Positions 1 through 8,908 of a DNA stretch of 64,000 bases are shown here, in pieces. The DNA comes from Sphingomonas immobilis. GTDB lineage: Bacteria; Pseudomonadota; Alphaproteobacteria; Sphingomonadales; Sphingomonadaceae. Under the pieces are notes generated by a model. The model did not search any database. It saw only the letters and a list, made by a program, of their open reading frames with translations, and was not told the DNA's origin. The position numbers and the translations under genes are program-made. The stretch is from contig NZ_JAUQSZ010000008.1 in NCBI RefSeq assembly GCF_030580995.1, positions 152,567 to 216,566 on the forward strand. Reading direction: 5' to 3'. Position 1 is the first letter of the stretch. The number at the start of each line of letters is the position of its first letter.

Positions 1-1026
1 CTGGGCGGCGAATATGGCCGCCGCGAACTGGTCGCGCAGCTATCGCTCAACGGCGTGCTGGGCCTGGGCGAGCGGATCTACGGCACGCTCATCTTCAACC
101 CCGACGACGCGCCCTTCGGCAGCGGCAACCCGCGCAGCATCGCGGGCGGCGGCATCGTCCTGCCGGTCGGCGGAGCGGGCTGGCAGGTCAACCTCGAATA
201 TGTCGCGGCGCGGACGAACCCGATCCTCGGCGGGGCGGCCCCGGCGATCGGCGGGCGCTACGACCGCGCGGCGCTGAGCGTGGCATATCCCGCGATCCGC
301 AATCGACGTGAACGGCTCGATTTCGGGTTCGGCGTGGACGCCATCACCGAGAGCAGCGAGGCCAAGGCGTTCGGCACCTTGCTGAGCAGGGACCGGCTGC
401 GCACCGCCCACGTCGACGCAAGCTGGCGGCGGGCCTTGCCGGGCGGTGCTACGATGGGGGCGAGCGGGCAGCTCTCCGTCGGCATCGACGGGCTGGGCGC
501 GCGCAGCCTCGCCGACGCGACGGCGAGCGGGGTGCCCCTGTCACGGCAGGGCGCGCGGCCCGATTTCGTCAAGCTCTCGGGCGGCGGCGATGTGCGCGTG
601 CCGGTCGGCGCGACGTGGAGTCTGACCGGGACGCTGCGCTATCAGGCGTCGTTCTCCGGCGCGCTGCCGGGATCGCAGCAGTTCACGCAAGGGACGACCG
701 ACGCGGTCTCTACGCTGCCGACCGGCGCGCTGCCCGGCGACACTGGCGTTACGTTGCGCGGCGAACTCGCCGAGCGCTTCGATCTCGGACGGCTCACGCT
801 CGCGCCTTACGTCTTTGCGGCCGGCGGCATCAGCCACCTCGCGCAGCCGACCGCGGTCGAACGGCGCGACACCAAGGCGGGCGCGGCAGGCGTCGGCGCG
901 CGCGTGTTCGCCGGGCCGCTGCTGGCGCGCACGTCCCTCTACGCAGGCGCGGAATATGGCGGAGCCTTCGTCGCCGGGCGGCCCGACAGCGACCGCTTCA
1001 CCATCGAAATAGGCCTGCGTTTCTAA
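1..1026 (+). CDS. TpsB-type outer-membrane transporter (ShlB/FhaC/HecB family), 5' end outside window
   Basis: The reading frame is open from the first base and ends at a TAA, leaving about 341 C-terminal residues of a larger protein. The visible part is beta-barrel-like: alternating hydrophobic/polar strands, phrases such as NPLG-type GLGERIYG near the start, and a final IEIGLRF ending in phenylalanine, the usual C-terminal signal for BAM insertion. The next gene, 19 bases downstream, encodes a TPS-domain exoprotein, the classical TpsB-TpsA pair, so the role is inferred as export of that protein across the outer membrane. The POTRA domains and signal peptide should lie upstream of the window. 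Family assignment rests on context plus barrel character. Confidence 0.85.
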   Translation: MGGEYGRRELVAQLSLNGVLGLGERIYGTLIFNPDDAPFGSGNPRSIAGGGIVLPVGGAGWQVNLEYVAARTNPILGGAAPAIGGRYDRAALSVAYPAIRNRRERLDFGFGVDAITESSEAKAFGTLLSRDRLRTAHVDASWRRALPGGATMGASGQLSVGIDGLGARSLADATASGVPLSRQGARPDFVKLSGGGDVRVPVGATWSLTGTLRYQASFSGALPGSQQFTQGTTDAVSTLPTGALPGDTGVTLRGELAERFDLGRLTLAPYVFAAGGISHLAQPTAVERRDTKAGAAGVGARVFAGPLLARTSLYAGAEYGGAFVAGRPDSDRFTIEIGLRF

Positions 1027-1045
1027 CCGGAAAAGACTGACGGAC

Positions 1046-4000
1046 ATGCTCAAGACTCCACGCCGGTTGCCGCTGCTCTCGGCCGCCAGCCTCGCCGCGC
1101 TCGCCATCGCCAACGCCGTGCCCGCCGCGGCGCAGTCGCTCCCCGAGGGCGGCATCGTCACCGCCGGCAGCGCGAGCATCGGCGCGCCGAACGCGGGGCA
1201 GATGACGATCACCCAGGCGAGCGACCGCGCCGTCATTCAATGGTCCGATTTCAACGTCGGACAGGGCAGCAAGGTCGTCTTCGCGCAGCCGAATGCGGGC
1301 GCGGCGACGCTCAACCGCGTCACCTCGTCCGCCACATCGACGATCGCGGGCGCGATCGAGGCGACGGGCGCGGTCTATCTTATCAACCCCAACGGCATCG
1401 CCATCACCAAGACAGGCAGTGTGAGCACGGGTGGCGGCTTCGTCGCCTCCAGCCTCGACATAGCCGATGGGGATTTCATGGGCGGGCGCAACCGTTTTGC
1501 CGCGCCGGGCAATGCCGCGGGATCGGTCAACAACAGCGGCGCGATCTCCGGCAGCGGCTTCGTCGCGCTGCTCGGCGGACTGGTGTCGAACGACGGCGTG
1601 ATCAGCGTGCCCATGGGCAAGATCGCGCTGGGGTCCGGCATGGCCGCGACCATCGACCTCGACGGCGATCAGTTGCTGCAGGTCTCGCTGCCCGCCGGAA
1701 CGACCGACAGCAGCGGCCGCGCGCTGGTGACGGCGGACGGCACGATCACCGCGAGCGGCGGCCGCATCGCGATCAGCGCGGCGGTGGCGCGCGACGCCGT
1801 GCGGCAGGCGATCAACCTGCCCGGCCGGATCAACGCCGACAGCGTTTCCGGCCACGACGGCGCGATATCCCTGACGGCGGCGGACGGTACGATCGCCAAC
1901 GCCGGCAGCGCGACCAGCGCGGGCGGGACGATCGCGGTGGCGGGCGACGTCGTCAATCTGGGCGGGAAGATCGATGCGTCGGGCACAATTGGCGGCAGCG
2001 TGTCGCTGGCGTCGCGCGTGCTGCTGCAGAGCGGTGATATCGACGCGAGCGGCAGCGCCGGGCGCGGCGGCTCGGTCGATCTGGCGGTCAGCGGAGCGGT
2101 CATCCAGACCGCAGACAGCGCGGTGCGCGCGAACGGGACGAGCGACGGCGGCGCAGTATCACTGGTCGCAGGTGGCTCGATCTTCTCGTCGGGACACGCC
2201 GAGGCCTCGGGCGAGACGGGATCGGGCGGCAGCATCGTAGTGACCGCGCCACGCCTGGCGCTCGCCGGGGCATCGCTCACCGCATCGGGGGGGACCAACG
2301 GCGGCTTTGTCGGCATCGGCGGCGGCCCGCGCGCGCCGCAAGGGATCGCGGCGGCCGACAGCATCACGCTGGGGGGCGGCACCAGCATCACCGCGGATGG
2401 TGGCGCAACCGGCAGGGGCGGCACGATCACGCTGTGGAGCACGACCGAGACCAAGGTCGCGGCGGCGCTCTCGGCACGCGGCGGCACCGGCGGCTTCATC
2501 GACATTTCGGGCGCGGGCACGCTCGGCTATTCGGGCACCGCGACGGCCACGCTGCCTGGCGGCACGCCGGGAACGATCGTCCTCGATCCCAAGGTCATCA
2601 TCATCCAGGACGCCCCGCCGCAGGGGCTGAGCTATGACCTGCTCGATCCGATGCCGGCGGCGGGAAACAGCTTCGGCCAGGCCGCGGCGCAGATCTACAG
2701 CTACGTCGCCAACGGCACCGGCGATCTGATCGTGGTGCCGGACAGCACCGCGAGCGGGATCGCCAGCAATGCGGGCGCGGTCTATGTCTTCAACATCCGC
2801 ACCGGCCAGTTGGTGAGCACGATCGCCGGCAGCCACACCAATGACGGCGTCGGCAGCGACCTGAAATTCGGCAATTTCGAGCCGCGCGTCCTCGTCGGTT
2901 CGCCGGGGTGGAACGCCGGGCGCGGCGCGCTCACGCTGTTCGACCTGACCGTCCCGACCACCGTGACGGTGGATGCGTCCAACAGCCTCGTCGGCGGCAC
3001 GGCGGGTGACGGGGTCGGCTCGCAGATCGGCGTCCTCGCCAATTCGCCGTACAATTTCCTGTTCGGATCGCCGAACTGGACCAACCCGGCGACCGGCGCG
3101 GCCAATGCGGGCGCGCTAACGGTCTATTCAGGGACCGGCCCGCTGACCGGAATCGTTTCCGCGACCAACAGTCTGGTGGGGTCGCACGCCAACGATTTCG
3201 TCGGCAACGGCGTTCGCGCTTTCGACGATTTCCTCGATTTCGGCTTCTTCGGTTACAAAACGAAGGACATAGGCAGCGGCGGGGCGTTCTTCGCGAACGG
3301 GAACTTCATCGTTCGCACGCCGAGCTGGAACGAGTCCGCCGGCGCGGTCACCTTTTTCGACAAGAATACGCCCACGGTGGGGACGCTGGACGCGACCAAC
3401 AGCCTTGTCGGCGGACAGGCAGGCGATCAGGTCGGGTCGGTGGTGCCCGTCATCGCCGCCGACGACAGCTATTTCCTCGTCTTTTCCCCCAATTGGGCGA
3501 ACGGCGCCGCGGCGAAGGCGGGCGCGGTCACGTGGATGGGATCGGCTGGCGGCACGTCGGGTATGGTCAGCGCCGCGAACAGCCTCGTCGGCAGCAGCGC
3601 CAACGACCAGGTCGGCAGCGACGGTGCCGTGCTGCTGAAGGGCAACGGCAACTACGTCGTCAAATCACGCTATTGGAACAACGGCGCGACCGGCGGCGCG
3701 CGTGCCGGTGCCGTCACCTTCGGATCGGGCGCGACGGGCGTGCGGGGCGTGGTCAGCGCCGCGAACAGCCTGGTCGGCGGCAGCACCGACGATCAGGCGT
3801 TCAACGTGCTGGCGCTGGACAACGGCAATTACGTTGTCGGCACGCCCCGCTGGCGCAATGTCGCGACCAATGCCGACTTTGCCGGCGCAGTGACGTGGGG
3901 ATCGGGCACGACCGGCGTGTCGGGCCCGATCGGCGCGGCCAACAGCGTTATCGGCACGCACGGCGGCGATTATGTCGGCGGTGTCGGTGCCTATTTCCTT

Positions 4001-7000
4001 ACCGGCGACCCCACCAAGGCGCTGTTCTATCCGGTGTCGGTGTTCCAGCTGACCGGCAGTTCCAACTATATCATCGGCTCATCCGCCTGGAACGGGGCCG
4101 CCGGCGCAGTCACCTGGGTGAACGGCGCCACAGGCAAGATGGCGGACGGCCTTGGCGCGGGCGCGGTCGGTGCGGCCAACAGCCTGGTCGGCACCAACGT
4201 GGGCGACAATGTCGGCCGGCGCTATTTCTCCAACTCGTTTGGCTATTCGCCCGGGTTTGTGACGCTGGCCGAGAATAACGAGACCGGACTGCGGCTGCTG
4301 GCCAACGGCAACTACCTGGTCGAATCCCCGAAATGGTCGAGCTTTCGCGGCGCGATCACGATCGGCAACGGCGCAACCGGGACGGCCGGGGCGGTTGGCG
4401 CGGCGAACAGCCTGGTCGGTTCCACCGCCAACGATCTGGTCGGTCAGGTCAATGATCGTACGACCACCTATGGTAAACCGGGCGTCTTCGTGTCCAAGGA
4501 CGGGAACGACATCCTGATCTTCTCGCCCGAGTGGGACAACACCGCCAGCGGCGCGAGCAACGCGGGTGCGACCACTTATCTGAGCGGCATCACCGGCCGC
4601 TCCGTCACGGGTTTTGGCGCGGTCACCGCGGCGAACAGCCTTGTCGGCACGCAGTCGAACGATCTCGTCGGGCTCGGCTCGGGCGTCACCCGCGCCAACG
4701 TTTCGAACCAGAATTATCAGCTGCTCGACAATGGCAAGCTGCTGCTGCTCAATCCCTATTGGGCAAACGGATCGGCGGCCAAGGCGGGCGCGGTGACGAT
4801 GCTCGATCTCCGCAATCCCGGCGCGACCGTCGGCCCGATCACCGCGCTCAACAGCCTCGTCGGAACCAGCGCGAACGATCTCGTCGGCACCTGGGCTCCA
4901 CGACCGATCGGCGCGGGCTACACCGGCACGACGACGCTACCCGCCGCGCTCTATACCCTCGCATCGCCGAACTGGACCAACATCGCCGCGGGCGCGGCGA
5001 ACGCCGGCGCGGTCACGATCTTCGATCCCGATCTGCCGTTGTTCGGGACGATTTCGACCGCGAACAGCCTGATCGGCACGCATGCGGGGGATCGGGTCGG
5101 CTTCGGCGCGGGCAGCTCGCTTTCCTATCAGTCCCAATTGCTGCGTCAGGATCCGACGGTCAGTTATCTGAACGACCCGACCTTCGCCAATTTCATCGTT
5201 CTCACCGCCAACTGGAACAGCGGACGCGGCGCCGTCACCACGGTCAAGGTGACCGGAAAGACGTGGACGACGATCGACGGCAATCGCGAGATCGGGATCG
5301 GCAACAGCCTGATCGGGACGACGCCCGATGTCGGCGGCAGCGGCGGCGATCATATCGGGTCGAACTACGCCTCGACCGCCTATCGCGGCACGTTCTTCAT
5401 CCTCGCGCCGAGCTGGAACGGCAATCGCGGTGCCGTCGTACAGGCCGATGTGGAAACCGGCATCACCGGCCAGATTTCGGCAGCAAACGCGCTTGTCGGG
5501 ACGCAGGCGGGCGACAGGGTCGGCAGCGGCGGCATCACTTCGAATTACAATTACGACACGGGCCATCCCGAGAATACGGCCTTCGCCATTTCCAGTCCGA
5601 ATTGGTCGAACGGCGGCACCGCCAATGTCGGCGCAGTCACGGTCGTGAAAATGGGCGCGCCGACGATCGGCGCAGTCAGCACCGCCAACAGCCTGTACGG
5701 CGCGAGCGCGAACGACCAGATCGGTAGCGGCGGCACTACTCAGTCGGCCGAAATCTTCCTCGTCCAGAGCCCGAACTTCCAGCAGAACGGCAAGAAGGTC
5801 GGTGCCTTCACGCCGATCAACGCCGTGACCGGCGCGCCGCTCGACCTGCGCAATATGATCAGCAGCGGCAACAGCGTGTTCGGCGCGGACGGTGTGACGA
5901 CGCGCATGACCGGCATCTTCTTCGAGGGCGGCACGACTGCCGACCCGGTCGCGAAAAATTCACTGTTCGCGATCAATGGCAAGGGCGTGCTGACGGTCGG
6001 CTTCACCCAGGCCCCGCAGGTGCAGACATTGCCCTTCTCGCTCGCCAACAATGCGACGATCTACCTGCCGCCGGGCGTCATCGCGGGCCTGCTGCGCGAC
6101 GGCAGCAACGTGCTGTTGCAGGCGAACACCGACATTTTCGTCAACTCGAAGATCGAGACGCCCGCAGCCGCTGGCGCACCCGGATCGCTCACGCTCGGCG
6201 CGGGGCGAAGCATCCTCGTCAATGCCGACATCATCAACAAGGGCGGCAACATCAGCCTCGTCGCCAACGACACCGCCGCGAACGGCGTGGTCGATGCGCA
6301 GCGCGACGCGGGCGCGGCCGTCATCCAGATGGCGGCGGGGACGACGATCGACGCGGGCACCGCCAACGTCTCGCTCGAGATACGCGATGGAGCGGGGCGA
6401 GCGAATGTCGATGGCGGGGCGATCACGCTGCAGACGGTCAACGCGGGCAAGATTTCCGTCGTCAACGCCGGCACGAAGGGCAGCGACGCCGGTTCGATCG
6501 TCCTCGATACGGGTGCGAAGCTGACCGCGAGCGGGACGGGCGACGCGATCGTGCTGGCGGGCACGAAATTCACCAACCGCGCGGGTAGCGGCGCGCTGAC
6601 GCTGAGCGGGTCCGGCGGCCGCTTCCTGGTCTATAGCGGCGACTGGGATCAGGACCAGCGCGGTGGCCTCGGCGGCGGCAACCTCTACAACCGGCGCTAT
6701 GCGACGAACGCGCCCGCGACGATCACCTTCGGCGGCAACCAGTTCGTCTATGCGCGCCAGCCGCTGCTGACCGTCACGGCGCAAAGCGAGACGCGGGTCT
6801 ATGGCGATGCCAATCCCGTCTTCACGGGATCGATCACCGGCCTCGTCAATGGCGACCTCGCGTCGAGCTATGCGGGGAACGCAACCTATTCGAGCGTGGG
6901 CCAGGCGGCGAATGCCGGGCAGCACGCGATCACGACGGGGCTCGGCACGCTCGCCTCGGCGATCGGTTACGGATTCGCGCTGGTCGATGCCCGGCTGACG

Positions 7001-7552
7001 ATCGCCCCCGCAACACTGACCTACACCGCGACCCCGGCGAGCCGCGGGGCGGGCGATCCCAACCCGATCTTCTCGGGCGGGCTGAGCGGTTTCAAGCTCT
7101 CCGACACGCAAGGCTCGGCGACGACGGGGACGTTGGCCTTCACCTCGCCAGCGACGACGGCGAGCGCGGTCGGCAACTATGCGATCAACGGATCGGGCCT
7201 GAGCGCGAACAACGGCAATTATCTGTTCGCGCAGGCGGCCGCCAATGCGACCGCGCTGACGGTGACGGCGGCGGTAACGCCTACGCCCACTCCTACTCCT
7301 ACTCCTACTCCCACTCCCACTCCCACTCCCACTCCGACACCTACGCCGACAGTCGCTGCGATCGATTCGGTGCGGCTGACGTTGGCGAACGACGATCGGG
7401 ATGGGTCGGCCGAGACCGATCCGGTCCTCGAGGCCCCAAGGCTCGCCGTGGAGCGGTCTGCCGAAGATGCCGCGGCGGCGCTCTGCATCGTGTCAGCCGA
7501 TCCCGCGCTGACGGGGTGCGTGACGCCACCCGGCGCGTCAGGCGGGCCGTAA
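1046..7552 (+). CDS. TpsA-type giant exoprotein / filamentous-hemagglutinin-like adhesin
   Basis: This 2168-residue protein has a signal peptide (cleavage near AAAQS, residue 30) and a TPS secretion domain (about residues 30-260, with VYLINPNGI and FVASSLDI, typical of hemagglutinin N-terminal domains). A Gly/Ser/Ala-rich beta-helical stretch follows to about residue 540. Next come about 16 repeats of 60-80 residues (about 590-1620) carrying NSLVG-x-x-AND-x-VG and SPNW...GAVT, then another beta-helical part. Two MBG-like domains (about 1905-2075, with RVYGDANPVFTG), a Thr-Pro linker (about 2077-2102) and a C-terminal tail complete it. The only two cysteines I find in the protein are C2147 and C2158, eleven residues apart near the end. 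It follows the TpsB gene directly. Adhesion or biofilm function is inferred from family knowledge; the ligand is unknown. Confidence 0.9.
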   Translation: MLKTPRRLPLLSAASLAALAIANAVPAAAQSLPEGGIVTAGSASIGAPNAGQMTITQASDRAVIQWSDFNVGQGSKVVFAQPNAGAATLNRVTSSATSTIAGAIEATGAVYLINPNGIAITKTGSVSTGGGFVASSLDIADGDFMGGRNRFAAPGNAAGSVNNSGAISGSGFVALLGGLVSNDGVISVPMGKIALGSGMAATIDLDGDQLLQVSLPAGTTDSSGRALVTADGTITASGGRIAISAAVARDAVRQAINLPGRINADSVSGHDGAISLTAADGTIANAGSATSAGGTIAVAGDVVNLGGKIDASGTIGGSVSLASRVLLQSGDIDASGSAGRGGSVDLAVSGAVIQTADSAVRANGTSDGGAVSLVAGGSIFSSGHAEASGETGSGGSIVVTAPRLALAGASLTASGGTNGGFVGIGGGPRAPQGIAAADSITLGGGTSITADGGATGRGGTITLWSTTETKVAAALSARGGTGGFIDISGAGTLGYSGTATATLPGGTPGTIVLDPKVIIIQDAPPQGLSYDLLDPMPAAGNSFGQAAAQIYSYVANGTGDLIVVPDSTASGIASNAGAVYVFNIRTGQLVSTIAGSHTNDGVGSDLKFGNFEPRVLVGSPGWNAGRGALTLFDLTVPTTVTVDASNSLVGGTAGDGVGSQIGVLANSPYNFLFGSPNWTNPATGAANAGALTVYSGTGPLTGIVSATNSLVGSHANDFVGNGVRAFDDFLDFGFFGYKTKDIGSGGAFFANGNFIVRTPSWNESAGAVTFFDKNTPTVGTLDATNSLVGGQAGDQVGSVVPVIAADDSYFLVFSPNWANGAAAKAGAVTWMGSAGGTSGMVSAANSLVGSSANDQVGSDGAVLLKGNGNYVVKSRYWNNGATGGARAGAVTFGSGATGVRGVVSAANSLVGGSTDDQAFNVLALDNGNYVVGTPRWRNVATNADFAGAVTWGSGTTGVSGPIGAANSVIGTHGGDYVGGVGAYFLTGDPTKALFYPVSVFQLTGSSNYIIGSSAWNGAAGAVTWVNGATGKMADGLGAGAVGAANSLVGTNVGDNVGRRYFSNSFGYSPGFVTLAENNETGLRLLANGNYLVESPKWSSFRGAITIGNGATGTAGAVGAANSLVGSTANDLVGQVNDRTTTYGKPGVFVSKDGNDILIFSPEWDNTASGASNAGATTYLSGITGRSVTGFGAVTAANSLVGTQSNDLVGLGSGVTRANVSNQNYQLLDNGKLLLLNPYWANGSAAKAGAVTMLDLRNPGATVGPITALNSLVGTSANDLVGTWAPRPIGAGYTGTTTLPAALYTLASPNWTNIAAGAANAGAVTIFDPDLPLFGTISTANSLIGTHAGDRVGFGAGSSLSYQSQLLRQDPTVSYLNDPTFANFIVLTANWNSGRGAVTTVKVTGKTWTTIDGNREIGIGNSLIGTTPDVGGSGGDHIGSNYASTAYRGTFFILAPSWNGNRGAVVQADVETGITGQISAANALVGTQAGDRVGSGGITSNYNYDTGHPENTAFAISSPNWSNGGTANVGAVTVVKMGAPTIGAVSTANSLYGASANDQIGSGGTTQSAEIFLVQSPNFQQNGKKVGAFTPINAVTGAPLDLRNMISSGNSVFGADGVTTRMTGIFFEGGTTADPVAKNSLFAINGKGVLTVGFTQAPQVQTLPFSLANNATIYLPPGVIAGLLRDGSNVLLQANTDIFVNSKIETPAAAGAPGSLTLGAGRSILVNADIINKGGNISLVANDTAANGVVDAQRDAGAAVIQMAAGTTIDAGTANVSLEIRDGAGRANVDGGAITLQTVNAGKISVVNAGTKGSDAGSIVLDTGAKLTASGTGDAIVLAGTKFTNRAGSGALTLSGSGGRFLVYSGDWDQDQRGGLGGGNLYNRRYATNAPATITFGGNQFVYARQPLLTVTAQSETRVYGDANPVFTGSITGLVNGDLASSYAGNATYSSVGQAANAGQHAITTGLGTLASAIGYGFALVDARLTIAPATLTYTATPASRGAGDPNPIFSGGLSGFKLSDTQGSATTGTLAFTSPATTASAVGNYAINGSGLSANNGNYLFAQAAANATALTVTAAVTPTPTPTPTPTPTPTPTPTPTPTPTVAAIDSVRLTLANDDRDGSAETDPVLEAPRLAVERSAEDAAAALCIVSADPALTGCVTPPGASGGP
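7276..7352 (+). repeat. Hexanucleotide microsatellite encoding a Thr-Pro linker
   Basis: Tandem six-base units of the type ACTCCT/ACTCCC run through the 3' end of the TpsA gene and encode alternating Thr and Pro. The unit is a multiple of three, so slippage would change linker length without shifting frame. Confidence 0.85.
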
Positions 7553-8908
7553 GCCCAGCCAGACGCGCGCGATCGGCATCCGCCGCAACACCAACCGCTC
7601 GGTAAGCAGCACCGCGATCATCGCAACGCCAAGCAAGGGCAGGAACAGACCGAGCGCTATCAGCACTGCGAAGAAGCCGATCGCGACCGGCGCGCGCACC
7701 CGCGCGATCGGCGCGCCGAGCTTGCCATCCGGCCGCCTCCGCCACCACATCACCACGCTGCTGACCGAAAGCAGGATCAAGCCGAGCGCGGTCACGAGGT
7801 TGAGAAGCTGGTTGAGCCAGCCGAACAACTGCCCTTCATGCACCGCCACGCCGTAGCCGACGATACGATCGACCAGCCGCCGCTGGGCGAAGTCCTTGCG
7901 CGAGAGGATGCGCCCGGTCGCACCGTCGAGCGCCAGGTCGGTGCGTTGCGGGCGGTCGGCGGCGTCGGACTTGGCGGTCCATGGCTGGCCCATGCCGGTC
8001 GGCGGCGCGATCAGCACGGGGGCCGCGAGCGCGAGCGGGCGGACCGTCGCCACCAGCCGGTCGAGCGGCGCGTAGGAGCCCATTGGATGCGCCATCGCCA
8101 TGCCGTCATGCTCGGCATGTTCGCCCATCATCATGCGCGTACCGGCGTCGGCGGCGGCGCGCGCCTTCAGTTCCTCGGCGTGGCTGGTGCTCCAGTCCTG
8201 CTTGACCGGATGGCCCTCCACGACGCCGCGCACACTCGCGAGATAGCCGCCCCAGCTCTTCGCCCACGGCAGGCCCGAGAGAAGCAGGAACAGCGCCATC
8301 GCCGACACCCAGAAGCCGGTGACGCCGTGCAGATCGCGCCAGAAGCGCCGCCCGCCGCTGCGCAGGCGCGGATAGACGACGCCCGCCATGCCACCGCCGC
8401 GGGGCCACCAGAGGAACAGCCCCGACAGGATCATCACGATCGTCCAGGAGGCGGCGAGTTCGACCGTGTACGAGCCGATCGTCCCCGCGAGCAGTTCGCC
8501 GTGCAGGCGAAAGACGACGCGCATCAGCCGGTCATCCTCGTTGACGGTCTTGAGCACCCGCAGCGTCTGCGGATCGAGATACACCCGCGTCTCGACCCCG
8601 CCCTTGCCGACGATCACCTGCGCCGCGTCGTTCGGCGCCTCCGGCAATTCGTAGCGGTGGAGGACCGAGCCCGGCACCGCTTTCACCGCCGCCGCTGCCT
8701 GTGCGGAGGGCGACGCCACCGGGCCGGTCAGCGGCAGCGCCATATACGGCCGGTCGATCCATGCCTCGACCTGCGGGCGGAACAGGTAGATCGCGCCGGT
8801 GAGCGACAGCCACAGCACGAAGGGCACGCAGAACAGCCCCGCGTAGAAATGCCAGCGCCAGACGCTCGCATAATCGGGCCAGCGGCGCGCGGTTTCGGGA
8901 ACGCTCAT
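7538..8908 (-). CDS. PepSY domain-containing membrane protein (PepSY-TM family)
   Basis: A 456-residue inner-membrane protein of the PepSY-associated TM family. A first TM helix (about residues 19-43, with WHFYAGLFCVPFVLWLSLTG) precedes a periplasmic PepSY-like region; further helices lie near 150-172, 195-215 and at the C-terminus (about 360-445, including LILLSVSSVVMWWRRRP). Such proteins accompany TonB receptors and are thought to act in metal or siderophore reduction and uptake. A Met/His-rich stretch (about residues 256-276, with MMMGEHAEHDGMAMAH) suggests metal binding, perhaps copper. The start codon overlaps the stop of the upstream TonB receptor gene (TGATG type), so the two are co-translated. 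Its 3' end overlaps the convergent TpsA gene by 15 bases. Confidence 0.88.
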   Translation of the reverse strand: MSVPETARRWPDYASVWRWHFYAGLFCVPFVLWLSLTGAIYLFRPQVEAWIDRPYMALPLTGPVASPSAQAAAAVKAVPGSVLHRYELPEAPNDAAQVIVGKGGVETRVYLDPQTLRVLKTVNEDDRLMRVVFRLHGELLAGTIGSYTVELAASWTIVMILSGLFLWWPRGGGMAGVVYPRLRSGGRRFWRDLHGVTGFWVSAMALFLLLSGLPWAKSWGGYLASVRGVVEGHPVKQDWSTSHAEELKARAAADAGTRMMMGEHAEHDGMAMAHPMGSYAPLDRLVATVRPLALAAPVLIAPPTGMGQPWTAKSDAADRPQRTDLALDGATGRILSRKDFAQRRLVDRIVGYGVAVHEGQLFGWLNQLLNLVTALGLILLSVSSVVMWWRRRPDGKLGAPIARVRAPVAIGFFAVLIALGLFLPLLGVAMIAVLLTERLVLRRMPIARVWLGLRPA

